Shown: piece by piece, positions 44,868 through 56,548 of the stretch
How positions within the stretch are numbered: the first letter of the stretch is position 1
Layout: each line of letters begins with the position of its first letter
Source: Ambrosia x helenae
Lineage: Eukaryota > Streptophyta > Magnoliopsida > Asterales > Asteraceae
Direction of reading: 5' to 3'
DNA length: 64,000 nt
Assembly: GCA_030844895.1 (NCBI GenBank)
Contig: CM061225.1
Coordinates: 107,584,688 to 107,648,687, forward strand
The notes under the pieces: model-generated
The model's input: only the letters and a program-made list of their open reading frames with translations
Databases searched by the model: none
Told to the model about the DNA's origin: nothing
Made by a program: the position numbers and the translations under genes

Positions 44868-45548
44868 TGTTAGGATCTGAGTTTGTTTGTTTTGATTGTT
44901 TAACTAAATATGGTAATAATGAAAAGGAAATAGAATGAAAGTGCAGCGGAATAATAAACTGTAAATCAAAACAAGAGAGTAAATGTTTTCAGATCGAAAG
45001 CTTTCATTAATCCAAAAGATTACAATCGTACAATTACTCCCCCTCAGCCTGATCACACAGTGTTTGTCTGAGAGAATGTTTGTGTGTGTGATACAATAGA
45101 ACAGTACAAACACTGTTCTATTTATAGACAGACTCAAAGCACTGATGACCTAGGCTGACGTCACCTAAGACAGTGACCTCTAACAGAATAACAAACATAA
45201 ACATCTGCCTATTACAAACTACTGTTACATTGAAAGCACTGATATTAAACAGCTGTTGTAGATAAACTCTGATGGTGCACTTAGGCTCCAGTAGTGCTTT
45301 GGTCTTCAATACTTGTATCAGCAGTTGTTCTTCATCAGACCTTTGGTCAGCAGTTGTTCTTCATCAGTTGTTTACTCAGCAGTTCTTTGTATCAGCAGTT
45401 GTTGAGCAGTTGTTTGGATAGAACAGTAGTTAGGGTCAGCAGTCTTTTGGGAGAAGTAAGTTGTAAAGACTGTTTATTCAAGGATCAAACTGATAGCATG
45501 TTTTGGCTTTCTAATCATCTGTTCTTTTCCAGGTCAGCAGACCCAACA
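44868..45548 (-). repeat. 3' LTR of the SIRE-like element
   Basis: It starts TGTTAGGATC on the plus strand and ends ACCCAACA. Between 45310 and 45430 the motif CAGCAGTTGTT(C/G) recurs several times, a short internal repeat. Confidence 0.92.
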
Positions 45549-45588
45549 ATCTCCCCCTAGAACAGATGATGCCAAAACTCAGCTTTAT

Positions 45589-48500
45589 TTATTGATCTTT
45601 ATTCCTCATCAGACTTTCTCTGATTTGACCTTTGAATTGTAATTCAAAGTTCAGAGCAAATAAGTCTTCTTCATCTCTTTCTAAGTCCAGATTTAGCAAT
45701 GTTTGATGATCTTCTGCACATAGGCTGTAAGCATCATCCATGCTGATCTTCTGAACCCTTCCATCTGACCTGAGCAATGTCAATTCGTGGTTGTCTTTGT
45801 TGACTTTCCACTTTAGAATTTTTGAGTCAGTGGATTTGCTGAGATGAACTTTTATTCTTGATGAGTTGGGTGAAGGAGGTCTTCCAATGAGCTCTCTGAG
45901 CTTCTCTGTTGTAGGATCAGAGAAATAGTGTATTTGATTGAAGAGCCCTTCCTTGATGAATGTATTAGCAAACTTTCTTTGATCTTCCTCAGACATCTCC
46001 TTCTGCTTCTTGAACTGTCTTCTTGCAGCAGTTGTGAGGTCAGAGGTTTCAAGTAAGCTGTTCAAGTTAAAGGTCTGTTGGGGTCTCTTCATCATTGGTT
46101 CATCAGTGTAAATTGGTTTCCTTGGTAGGCTGGGATCCTTCTTCCTATTTTCTTCCAGACTTTTGTAGGTTTCAACCAGCCTTAACTCTGACCATCTGGA
46201 AACTGACCTCATCTCCCCATAGTTTGCAGCTACAATCTCCTGCCTCATCCTTTTGAATTTCAAGGCTCTGACTGGGTCTCTGCCTTTGCCAAAGTTAGGA
46301 GTAGAGACTTTAGCCTTGGGGTCTTTGGCCATTTCTTCAATCCTGAGTAGTTCTTCTCTCAAAGCATGAGTAGTCCAACCATTGAACTGCTTTTTGTTTG
46401 CTTTGTAAGGCTTGGTTGCCATTATCTGTTCAAGAAGAGATTCCCTTACCTCCTTTTCCAAATCTACACTGAGAGGCATGGAGGACATGGAATTGCTCAG
46501 GGTCTTAGCAAAATCTTCAATCCTTTTGAGTTTGCTAAGCTCTGCTGAATGGATGCCCTGAGCAGTCCTGTCATCCTTCCCTTTGCATTTCTCCTTAATG
46601 ATGGCATCCACTTGTTCACCCTTGTATTTCAGATATTTATCAAGGTTGAGGGGAACAGGGAAGTTTGGGAGAGATGGGAAGGATCTTTCTGATGGCTGTT
46701 CAGTATTGTAGAAGGATTGTATTTCCCCCTTGAGTAGATCAAGTTCAAGGGGATACTGAACAACCAATGGTGTAATGGTTGGTGGTGGTCTATGGGATTT
46801 GAACTTGGATGTGTGTGGTGAGATTGATGTGATTGGAATAGCTGTGATGGGAGGAGTGGATTGGGCAGTTGAAATGGTGGTTGGTGATGTGTGTATGTTT
46901 TCATCATGTACAACAAAGGTTGATTTTCTCTTCCTTGTGTACATGATTTTTGGTGATGGTGATTTGGTAGCAGTGGTTGGATTAACATCTGTTGGCCTTT
47001 TAGTAGGTCCAGCAGATGTTTGGGATTTAGCTGGTGATGTATGTTTGGTGGTTGTATGTTCAGGTGTGTTTGTTGGTTTGGGTATGTTTGTTGGTTTGGG
47101 TGCAGTGGTTTGAGTAGTTTCAGTGTTTTGGGTGGCAGTGGTTTCAGTAGCAGTGGTTTTATCAACAGAGGTGTTCAACTTAGATGGTGGTTTTCTAACA
47201 TGCTTAGCAGGTCTTTTCATCCTTTTAGAGGATCCCACATCTTCAGTTTCCCTTTGTTGTTTCTTTTTGAGTTCAATTAATGACTCTGCTTTAACTTCCA
47301 AAGTGTCAGCTCTTTTCTGTTTCTCTTGAGCAGCCTTTTCAGCTTCTATGTTTGTAGAGTCATCTACTGCTTTATTCTTCTCAGTGGTTTGTTGTGGTGG
47401 TTGTTGTGGTGGTGCTGTTGTTGCTTGTTGTTGTTGTGGAACTTGTTGTTGTGGAACTTGTTGTTGTGGAGCTGATTTGGTAGACTTGGCTTGACCTTTT
47501 TGAGAAGGAGGACAACCAAAAGGATCTAGTTTTGGTAGCCTATCTCTGCCACTCTCCCCCTTTTTGGCATCATCAGCCGTGAAAGCATCATCATTTTCAT
47601 CCCTGAGGATGGTGGTAGGGGCAGAGCCAATAGTCTTCAGCAGGTGGTCCTTGATGGCTTTGATATCAGCATGGGTATCTTTGTACCTTGCATCTACCAT
47701 ATTCCTGATCTCAGCCATGTAAGTTTCATGTGTCTGATCAGCCAATTTTCTGTGAGCTATGATGATGGGGGAAACTGATTTCCATAACTCATTGGCTATA
47801 TCAGCTGTGGATGGTTGACTCTTAGAAAGATCTGCAATTGAGCTCAGTATAAGCTTAACATCAGATTTGATGTCAGCAACAGAGGTTTCAATGACAGAAA
47901 CTCTGTCCGTCAATTCTTGGTATTTTGACCCATCTCCTAAATTAATAGGATCATCTGAGTCCCTACCAGTGGTAGTTCTACCTGATTCAGGCCTAATAGG
48001 TGAATCAGATGCCCCTTTGTCTTGGTACTGGGGACTTCCAACTGTTTTTGGAGACACTATAGTGGCTTCAACAGTTGTTGCCTTCAAGGGAGTCTTAGCT
48101 ATGTAATCACTGTCCTGATGTGAGACAGTGGTCTCTACATCAGTAGTGGCTGCTCCACTTGAAAACTCACCTAGTGTTTCATTGAACTCAGGTGGTGTAA
48201 CCTCCTCTTCTGTTTGTGGGATAGCAGATTATATATTCTCAGGACCAGTCACTTGTTGGAGTATACTCTCAGTGACAGGTGGAAGAGAGGAACTGGGATC
48301 TTCCTGAGATTTGTCAATTGCTTCAAATAGAGGTTGCATTGTTTGTGGGACATGTGATGGTGAGGGTGGAGGAGTAACAAGAGAATTAGCCCTGGGAGAG
48401 GGGCTTGTGAACATTTGGTCAAGTGACTCAAATGTATCATGATGTGTGTCCCTTGGCTTACAACATGATCCTTTTGAGAGGATTCATGAGGAGTTTGGTC

Positions 48501-49414
48501 AGGTGGAGGTATGTCCAACTGTTGTGAGGAAGTAACAACAGTGGTTTCAGCTTGCATTTGTTGTGCAACAGAGGTTTCTTCTGGTACCTCATCATCCAGA
48601 AGCCTCATTTGTGGTGGAGTGGTGGTTTTTGTGGATGGATGTTTCTTTTTGGAAGTGGCTGGTGTGGGTTTCACAGCACTGGATGTAGTGCCATGATCAC
48701 CAGGAGCAGTGGGCTCAACAACAGAGGTTTTGACAACAGTTGTTGCCTTTGTCCTCTTTGTTTGTGTTTTAGAAACTTTTGACACTTTAGACACTTTTTC
48801 TTGGGTGCTTCCACCCAGCATTCTTGTGAAAGTTTCATCAGTTAAGCTTTTCATTTGCATAGCCTCACCCTTTTTGAAAACTTTTTCTGGTAAGACTTTT
48901 TGTAAGATTACACTAAGAATTCTTGGGTAAATAAGAAAAGCATTGTTTGACCCAGACTTGACTGCTTTCACATTTGATACCAAGTCCATGAACAATCCCT
49001 GGGAAAGATTGAAGTCAGAGTTTGACAACATGGCATAACCCAGATATTGCATCCTCAATGGAATTTCATTAAAGGATGTGGACTTAGCAGAGACACAAAG
49101 AAGAAGAGTATGGAAGAAAAATTTCATGACTGGAGGGAAAAACTTTTTGAAAAGAGTATGGTTTCAAGGGTAATGACGATACTGGTTTCTCCAATTTTGG
49201 AAATAATGGAAGTAGGCTTTTTGTCTTGTAGTAGAAACTCAGCATTCAACCAAAATTCTTGGAGTGTATCAAGATAAATGGGGGCGTTAGCGGTTAGGAT
49301 GGGTAAGTATTTGGAGTTAAGGAAAATGTCGATGGTGGAATGAAATGGAGTGTTGTCATCTGTTTTAATCAGATAGGGGAGACAATTGTGTGTAGCTTTG
49401 GCTTGAAGATCCAT
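45589..49414 (-). pseudogene. Large third ORF of the SIRE-like element, broken
   Basis: Minus-strand pieces in three frames are 49414-49124, 49127 to about 48450, and 48414-45589 with an in-frame TAA near 48229. The N-terminal piece reads THNCLPYLIKTDDNTPFHST and LTANAPIYLDTLQEFWLNAE, a style common to retrotransposon-borne ORFs in Asteraceae. The middle and later parts are very Thr/Pro/Gln-rich (PQQQVPQQQVPQQQQ, TTATETTATQNTETTQTT). The C-terminal 300 residues are charged and regular (VSRWSELRLVETYKSLEENR). The position downstream of pol is that of the env-like ORF in SIRE elements, but I see no signal peptide or clear membrane segment. Function is unknown. At least two frameshifts and one stop interrupt it. 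Confidence 0.75.
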
Positions 49415-49950
49415 TGTAATGGATTTCGAAGGTGAAGATGATAGAAGATTGATGGAGGGTTTGAGAATGAAGAAGGCGGTTATCAGTATTTTGAATACAA
49501 TGAGACAGTGTAACGTCTGTTGTGGTAAAACAGGGTTTTTATAGGCTCAATGAAACCGCTGATGTGGCCAAACCTCTGCTTGTATGAGCAGACGTGGCAA
49601 TCATCTGATGGATGAAACATCTGGTGGATAACAGCTGTTTTTGGCAAACAACTGATACAAACAGCTGATGGATCCAACTGTTTTTTTTTTTCAGATATAA
49701 TATATATATATATAAGCGGACAGTTGTTTTATCTGAACAGATGTTCTGAAACAGATTTTTCAACTAACAGTTGTTTTATCCGATCAGATGTTTTGAAACA
49801 GACTTTTCAACCAACAGTGGATATGAATGAAACAGTGTTTGTTTATCTGATCAGATGTTATAAACAGATTTTTCAACCAAACAGCTATTTAAAAAATTTG
49901 ATTTGCAGAAACATTTTATTAAGATTTATTGAAACTTTATTTGTTTAATC
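49415..49950 (-). repeat. Untranslated spacer with short repeats
   Basis: From 49722 to 49890 a unit of about 55-60 bases recurs about three times, with CAGTTGTTTTATC, GAACAGATGTTCTGAAACAG and TTTTTCAAC(T/C)AACAG. It lies between the RNase H tail and the extra ORF. Confidence 0.65.
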
Positions 49951-49954
49951 CATG

Positions 49955-50144
49955 TTTAACATACCAATTCTGGAAATCAGATTTGTAAAGGTAGATGTGT
50001 CTAAAGCTTTTGTTAACACATCTGCCAACTGATCCTCTGTTGGAACATGGTGTAAAGAAATCAAACCTTTTTCATAGCTGTCTCTGACAAAATGATGTCT
50101 TATGTCAATGTGTTTGGTAGTGGAATGAGAGACTGGATTCTTGA
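49955..50144 (-). pseudogene. RNase H tail after internal deletion
   Basis: The minus strand reads VKNPVSHSTTKHIDIRHHF, then HVPTEDQLADVLTKALDT, the end of Copia RNase H. The upstream RNase H catalytic part and the whole reverse transcriptase are absent. A 21-base direct duplication (TGACTTTTGTCAACAGATGA) lies at the join (about 50145-50188). Confidence 0.85.
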
Positions 50145-51785
50145 CTGACTTTTGTCAACAGATGATTGACTTTTGTCAACAGATGATAGGTCAGTGGTTG
50201 TGAGGGGTGAGGCAGTGGATTGAGGATAAGACTGGCCAACAGTGGTTGACACAGCTGTGGCAGAGTTTTGACAATTGTCTTGAACAGCTGCTTCCTCTGA
50301 GGCAGAATAGACTTTGTAGTGACTGGGGATCACAACATCTGTTCTGTAATCTTGCTGTAGAGACTGTGGAATACCTGCAATGTTAGCTTTAACAGTGATA
50401 TCTTCAAATCTGAATTTATCTAAATCAAGTAGTTCAGCAGGGTTTGCAGGGATTTTTAGAGATGAAAGTTCATTGAACTTTACATTCAGAGTTTCTTCTA
50501 TTGTCTTAGTCCTTGTGTTAAACACTTTGTAGGCCTTAGCAGTAGAAGAATATCCCAGAAAATAACCACAGTCTACTTTGGCTGCAAATTTTGAAATGGA
50601 ATCTTTGAGATTTAAAATGAAACATGGGCAGCCAAAGATTTTGAAAAATGAGATTAATGGTTTGATTTTGAACAAAATTTCATAAGCAGTTTTTTGATGT
50701 CTGGGGTTGATCAAAACTCTGTTTTGAACATAGCAAGCAGTGTTTACAGCTTCTGCCCAAAAGGACAGTGGCAAACCAGAATCTGCTAGCATGGTTCTTG
50801 CAGCTTCTATAAGAGTTCTATTTTTCCTCTCAACCACCCCATTTTGTTCTGGTGTTCTTGGGATGCTGAACTGCCTCACAATCCCTTTTGACACACAGAA
50901 GTCATCCAACTCCTTATTTTTAAACTTTGTTCCATTGTCACTCCTGAAGACTTTTACTGGCAAATCATATTGCTTTTCAACTTTGGTGACAAAGTCCTTC
51001 AATATACCTGCAGTCTCATCCTTAGAATGTAAAAAGTAAGTCCATGTAAACCTAGAAAAATCATCAACTATGACAAGACAAAATCTTTTTCTTCTTAGAC
51101 TCATGATTTTAACAGGGCCAAACAAGTCCATGTGCAACAGTTGTAGATACTGACTAGTTTTGGACTCATCAATGGATTTGTAAGAGCTTTTATGTTGTTT
51201 TCCTTTTAAGCAAGAAACACAATGCTCATCACATTTAAATTCTTTTGATGGTAAACCTCTGACAAGGCTTTGTTTGGAGAGTGTGTTGATAGTATTAAGG
51301 TTGGTGTGACCCAATCTCCTATGCCACAATTCTGTCTCCTTAGTGGAGGCAGCAGAAAACAGACAGACATTTGCCATAGGATTGTGCTTTAACATATCAA
51401 CAACATACACATTGCCACTCCTATGAGCAACAAGTTGTGCTTTGCTCTCAGCAATAATGGTATCAATCTTTTTCACCACTTCTGGCCCAATAATCTTACA
51501 AGTTTTCTTTGTGAAAAATGAGCCATAACCTTTGTCACTCATTTGTGAAACACTCAGAAGATTGAACTTGAGATTATCAATAAGATTGACATTTTCAAAC
51601 TTGAGTTTTCCAGCCTGTACAGTCCCTGAACCCAACACCTTACCTTTAGAATCATTACCAAAGGATATATCAGCCCCTCCATGAGCCAAGAAGTCCAGAA
51701 GCAGGGCTCTACATCCTGTCATGTGCCTGGAACCTCCACTATCTACATACCAAAGACTATCTAAACAAGCAGAAGCTCCCTGCAC
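50100..51785 (-). CDS. Protease-integrase part of pol, truncated
   Basis: An open frame of 561 codons. It reads LWYVDSGGSRHMTG (protease active site D-S-G), ELWHRRLGHTNLNTINTLSK (GAG-pre-integrase), CVSCLKGKQHKSS, then integrase MDLFGPVKIMSLRRKRFC, VDDFSRFTWTYFL, VFRSDNGTKFKN and PRTPEQNGVVERKNRTL, so D-D-E is complete. After the integrase C-terminal part the frame runs into a short Ser/Gln repeat (SVDKSQSSVDKSQS) and then shifts out at the deletion join. The reverse transcriptase is lost. The frame is the same as that of the upstream gag 3' part, from which it is separated by a TAA near 51795. Confidence 0.9.
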   Translation of the reverse strand: MQGASACLDSLWYVDSGGSRHMTGCRALLLDFLAHGGADISFGNDSKGKVLGSGTVQAGKLKFENVNLIDNLKFNLLSVSQMSDKGYGSFFTKKTCKIIGPEVVKKIDTIIAESKAQLVAHRSGNVYVVDMLKHNPMANVCLFSAASTKETELWHRRLGHTNLNTINTLSKQSLVRGLPSKEFKCDEHCVSCLKGKQHKSSYKSIDESKTSQYLQLLHMDLFGPVKIMSLRRKRFCLVIVDDFSRFTWTYFLHSKDETAGILKDFVTKVEKQYDLPVKVFRSDNGTKFKNKELDDFCVSKGIVRQFSIPRTPEQNGVVERKNRTLIEAARTMLADSGLPLSFWAEAVNTACYVQNRVLINPRHQKTAYEILFKIKPLISFFKIFGCPCFILNLKDSISKFAAKVDCGYFLGYSSTAKAYKVFNTRTKTIEETLNVKFNELSSLKIPANPAELLDLDKFRFEDITVKANIAGIPQSLQQDYRTDVVIPSHYKVYSASEEAAVQDNCQNSATAVSTTVGQSYPQSTASPLTTTDLSSVDKSQSSVDKSQSRIQSLIPLPNTLT

Positions 51786-51797
51786 ATCAGTAAATGA

Positions 51798-53860
51798 TTA
51801 GTTTTGGTGAGTGTCCAAAGCCAAGTTGGCTTTGGATGGGTCCTCAGACCTTTCAGACTCAAGCTTTGGAAGGTGATCAGTGGTTTGGACCAATTTCTGA
51901 ATTAAGGTCAACAACTGCTGCTGACCATTTGCCAGTGCTTGGATGTCAACACTTGGGGCAGCAGTTGTTTGATCACTTCCTGACAGATGATAATACCCAT
52001 ATGGATTTATGTTCACTCTTGGTTTAGAGGGTCTCTTTGGCTCCTCATAAACATGTGGCAGACTGTGACATGGAGGTTGACCATAACCTCTTGGGTATTT
52101 GCTTGTGGGTGGAGCATCTGTTACCTGGACATCTCTAGAAGCAGATGTTTCAAGCCTTTTTGTAACAGATGTTTGGACAGGGGTGAAGGTCTGTTTGGGC
52201 TTTCCTTTTGGAGTACTAACCACAGGGTTTGCAAGAGTTTTAGCTTTGTATTCTTGTATTTTTACATCAAAATTTTTGAGATACAAGCACTCTTTGGTCT
52301 TATGATTCTTTTTCCCACATATTGAGCATGTGGCTTTGGAATCACATTCACTTGTTCCTTTGTTAATATCATATGCTTTTAGAAGAAAACAGTTTTTGGT
52401 GACATGATTCTTCTTTTCACAGAAATCACAGAACAAGTTGACAGTCTTTTCTTTCTTCTTCCCCTTTTCAGCCTTCTTATCAGCAGATGTTTGAGCATCT
52501 GCTGGAAGATCTTTCAGGGGAATGACTTTTGCCAAGGGAATGACCCTTGCCTAAGGAGCTGTCTTTCCCTCAGGAGTTTTGAAATCAACAGGTTTATAAT
52601 TCTCAAGAGTATCACACTCATCAGACCAAGTAGGTTTAAATTCATACTTTTCAAGTTCAGCAAAAGATGAGGAACCTTCTGGTTTTTCAAGAACAATTTT
52701 CTTACCATTTGGTTCAGTGATTTTAATCTCTTGACCCTGCAGGTTTGTTGGTACTATCTCAACAGACTTTTGACTCTTTGTGTCAGTGTTTTCAAAAGCT
52801 GGAGCAGTGGTTGCAAAACCAAAGCCAAACTTCACATGACTTTTGGTTTGTTTGTTGAGTAGCATCTCAAATCCTCTACATGATTCCACCCATTTCTTAC
52901 ATTCAACTTGGGTGGACTCAAGCTCACTTTTACAACTTTGATATTTTGTTATCATAGTTTGGAGCTGGTCTTTGGTTATAGTTGCTTCATGTTTTAAGCT
53001 GCTTATTTCAGATTCTTTTGCAGTTAAACTTGTTTTCAAATCTTTTGTGAGTTTTTCAAATTTAACTTCATCATCCAAAATTTTCTTTCTAAGGTTTTCA
53101 TTCACCTCTTTGATGTTAGCAAATGCTATTACACATTTGTCAGAACACAACTCTTTAAGAATTTGAGGAGATACCTTAGCAGCAACCATCAATGCACAAT
53201 CACACTTGCACTCACAGTCATCAGATGCACCCCAGGGATCTGAGAGATTCACAACCTCTTCTTCAGGTTTTTCACATGTAACAACTTCACTAACAACATC
53301 ATCAGTCACAACATCAGATTCAGTTACCACCTCCTCAGATTCAATCTCATCTACCATAGCCATGAAACAAAAATTTTCTGGTTCATTTTCAGCTTTGGCA
53401 ACTAGTGCAAAATTCTCATCTGTTAGCTCATCAGGTAGACTGCTCCAATCAACAAAGCCTTGTGTAAAGAAACTCTGTTGACTGGTCTCTGCAGGAGCAG
53501 AGGATGGAGCAACAGTCGTTTGCACAGGTGCTTGAGCAACAGGTGTTTGCACATAGTGGATCTGAGGAACAGTGGTTTGGACATACTGGACAGGAACAGT
53601 GTTAGAGGACTGTGCAAAATGAGCAGTGTTTTGCACATTTGGTCCAGGGGCATTATAGGAATTCTGATAAGTGTTGGTCTGTGGTCTTTGATTTGGATAG
53701 GTTATCATAGGTGTATCATGTTGACCCCTACATTCCCTAGCAAAATGACCAAACCTATGACATTTATAACACTTGATCTTTGATTTATCCAACCCAACCT
53801 TAGATCTGCCAGTCAACCCTGGAAACCTTCTACCAGTTTCTTGTAAAAATTATTAGTTCT
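51798..53860 (-). pseudogene. Gag 3' part with three zinc knuckles
   Basis: Minus strand, same frame as pol. A classical knuckle CYKCHRFGHFAREC (near 53780) is followed by a Gln/Thr/Val-rich region, an acidic segment, and a long coiled-coil-like stretch (about 53130-52850). After an in-frame TAG (near 52552) two more Cys/His knuckles appear: CDFCEKKNHVTKNC and CSICGKKNHKTKEC. Gag with several knuckles and an extended C terminus is usual for SIRE-type elements. The stop in the middle and the frame change at the join with the first gag part make it non-functional. Confidence 0.8.
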
Positions 53861-54832
53861 TACACTGAGAAGGGCCAATTGGTGCATAATGTCCATTTCT
53901 TCCAAATCATCAGGGTCAAAGTATTTCAGGTCATCATACTCAAAGGATATATTGTCAGATGCCTGTATATCACCACCACTTGCTGTGAAAGCATAGTTTG
54001 GTGAATAAGAATCAGAGTTAAAACCTGAGTTAAAACCTGAAGTTATGTCAATAAAATGATCATAACTCTGATCCTTTGTGTTTCCAGGCACCTCATCATG
54101 ACCCAAAAGTGCTGTATTCCCAAACACATAGTCATCAGACACTTTTCCAGAGTCCTGGAGCTTCTTTTTCTGGTTAAGCTCTCTCTCATAGGTCAAGAGC
54201 TTACCATGAAGCTGGGTCAGTGATAAGTCTTTAAATCCTATTGAGTTTCTCATCACAATAGCAATAGTGTCCCATTTGTCTGGTAGTGATCTTAAAAACC
54301 TATGGTTCAAGGTTGAATGAGGGTAAGTAAGACCAACCAATTTTAGTTCACTAATTAAGCAATTAAATCTCTCAAACTGTTGAGTTAATGACTCTCCTTT
54401 GACATGACTGAATGTTTCATATTGTTGGTTAAGTATTTCACGATTGTTTTCAATAACCTCCTCAGTCCCACCAAACTGTTCTTTCAGTGCATCCCACAAC
54501 TCCTTTGCACTGTTACAGTGTAACAACCCAGCATATATATCATTTGGTAGAGCCATGGCCACAATACTGAAGGCCTTAGCATCTAGCTCAATTTTCTGAA
54601 AATCCTGGTCGGAGTAGTTTTCAAGTTTCTTTGGCTCAAACACTTTGGGATCTTCAGTACTCGGCACAGTCGGAACATGTGGTCCGAAGATAACCGACTT
54701 CCAACACCCAGTGTTTTGTTGAGCTAGAACATGGCTCATCCGACGTTGCCAGATATTGTATTCAGATCTGACAAGCATCGGTGGCTTGTTGTTCGTGCCA
54801 GTGTTATGTGGATCGTGATTGATAGAAGCCAT
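53813..54832 (-). pseudogene. Gag N-terminal part
   Basis: Starting at MASINHDPHNTGTNN (54832), it reads LVRSEYNIWQRRMSHVLAQ (Copia gag start) and has a UBN2-type body (AKELWDALKEQFGGTEEVIE, YETFSHVKGESLTQQFERFN). Near 53830-53845 the frame changes relative to the zinc-knuckle part, and this frame stops at 53813. A single indel explains it. Confidence 0.85.
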
Positions 54833-54994
54833 TCTCTGATTTTTCAAAAAACAAAGTCTGTTTAAAAACGGTTGAAACGAAATTAAACTATTACTCTGTT
54901 TTCAATCTAACAGACAAACGATATCAATAATTGTGAGCTGATTATTAAATTGATTTATTAGATCGAATTTAATTGACCAAGCTCTGATACCAAT

Positions 54995-55675
54995 TGTTAG
55001 GATCTGAGTTTGTTTGTTTTGATTGTTTAACTAAATATGGTAATAATGAAAAGGAAATAGAATGAAAGTGCAGCGGAATAATAAACTGTAAATCAAAACA
55101 AGAGAGTAAATGTTTTCAGATCGAAAGCTTTCATTAATCCAAAAGATTACAATCGTACAATTACTCCCCCTCAGCCTGATCACACAGTGTTTGTCTGAGA
55201 GAATGTTTGTGTGTGTGATACAATAGAACAGTACAAACACTGTTCTATTTATAGACAGACTCAAAGCACTGATGACCTAGGCTGACGTCACCTAAGACAG
55301 TGACCTCTAACAGAATAACAAACATCAACATCTGCCTATTACAAACTACTGTTACATTGAAAGCACTGATATTAAACAGCTGTTGTAGATAAACTCTGAT
55401 GGTGCACTTAGGCTCCAGCAGTGCTTTGGTCTTCAATACTTGTATCAGCAGTTGTTCTTCATCAAACCTTTGGTCAGCAGTTGTTCTTCATCAGTTGTTT
55501 ACTCAGCAGTTCTTTGTATCAGCAGTTGTTGAGCAGTTGTTTGGATAGAACAGTAGTTAGGGTCAGCAGTCTTTTGGGAGAAGTAAGTTGTAAAGACTGT
55601 TTATTCAAGGATCAAACTGATAGCATGTTTTGGCTTTCTAATCATCTGTTCTTTTCCAGGTCAGCAGACCCAACA
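54995..55675 (-). repeat. 5' LTR of the SIRE-like element
   Basis: The minus-strand promoter TATA box TATAAATAG is at 55253-55245. The differences from the other LTR are at AACAT(A/C)AACA, CCAG(T/C)AGTG and CATCA(G/A)ACC. Confidence 0.92.
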
Positions 55676-55739
55676 AATATATTGTTCACCACCCATTAAC
55701 TACCAATATTTGCACAAAAAACTGTTTTTCCACTTGATC

Positions 55740-56200
55740 TTAACTATTGATTGAAGGTAGTTATTGATGATTAAATCTCAGCCATTATAAATACGCAGTT
55801 TTGTCTCATTGAAGGTAGTTATTGATGAGATTAAATCTCGATCCTTCGGATTTGTCACTTGGCTCTGCCAGTGAAATTTATAATCTTTCCAACCCTGGTA
55901 TTCCTCCGAATGAGACAATGGATGTGGATGGAAAAGAGAATGGTAAGATACAGGGGAGAAGCCGTCCGGTGAGAAAAGGTGTTAAAGTGTCAAGATTCAA
56001 GGTGGGTTTCCGGTCTCGATAGTTTGATCGGTTAGCATAGTTTTGAGGTCTCTTGTGGTTTGCTTAGGTGTTTTGGTTTTAGGGATGTATGTTTCGTGGT
56101 TTTCGTTTTTTTAGTGTATCTCTAGCTTCTTGCTAGTTTTTTGGTGGAATGAAAGTCTTCTTTCCGTTAAAAAAAAATAATAAAAAAAAAGCGTTTAATT
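55740..56200 (+). mobile_element. Possible retroposon (LINE) 3' end with A-rich tail
   Basis: A short frame at 55822-56022 ends RSRPVRKGVKVSRFKVGFRS. It is followed by a G/T-rich stretch with CTAGCTTCTTGCTAG (near 56122) and then an A-rich tail (56169-56190). The CTTGCTAG plus A-tail style resembles plant LINE 3' ends, like that near 1000 here. No reverse transcriptase is seen, so the call is tentative. Confidence 0.35.
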
Positions 56201-56224
56201 TAGTTTTTAGCAATACCACATTTT

Positions 56225-56415
56225 AAAATATGTGTTGCATTTAAATTTCACAATGCAACCTTTCAAAAAAGGTTACAATTTCTATTAAAAACACACAACT
56301 TTTAAATTAAAAGGTTGCAAAACAAATAAAATTTGCAACTTTTTTACCAAAAAGGTTGCATTAGCGGCAAATGCAACTTATTGTAAAAAGGTTGCTTATA
56401 AAAAGTTGCATTAGG
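56225..56415. repeat. Cluster of GTTGCA/TGCAAC motifs
   Basis: GTTGCA or its complement occurs at least seven times in 190 bases, often as AAAGGTTGCA, in both orientations. Such density resembles CACTA subterminal repeats, but no CACTA terminus is visible. Confidence 0.6.
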
Positions 56416-56548
56416 CTTATTTTCTACGAATCCAGGAATGATTTCTTGGGGGTTTTCTTTCGTAGATTTTCACTGATTTTCATTATATTTTGAACTTTTT
56501 CCACTAAAATTTTCATTTTTTTTCCAAATCGAGTGGGTTCCTGGGAAC

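Larger units (their letters stand above)
44868..55675 (-). mobile_element. Maximus/SIRE-like Copia element lacking reverse transcriptase
   Basis: Two 681-base LTRs (44868-45548 and 54995-55675) differ at three positions. The target duplication AATAT is at 44863-44867 and 55676-55680. On the minus strand the primer-binding site TGGTATCAGAGCTTGGTC (54992-54975) matches the usual initiator-Met type. The polypurine tract AGGGGGAGAT abuts the left LTR. The order gag, protease, integrase, (deleted RT), RNase H tail, large extra ORF fits the Maximus/SIRE lineage; the lineage is inferred from the extra ORF position and gag length. Confidence 0.93.

Noticed and set aside
45294..45699. Plus-strand frames inside the SIRE-like LTR, repeated at 55421
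   Set aside because: They lie in the LTR repeats and reflect its CAGCAGTTGTT-type internal repeats.
46629..47280. Frames of 70-180 residues overlapping the large SIRE ORF
   Set aside because: They are alternate frames of the Thr/Pro/Gln-rich region with no independent support.
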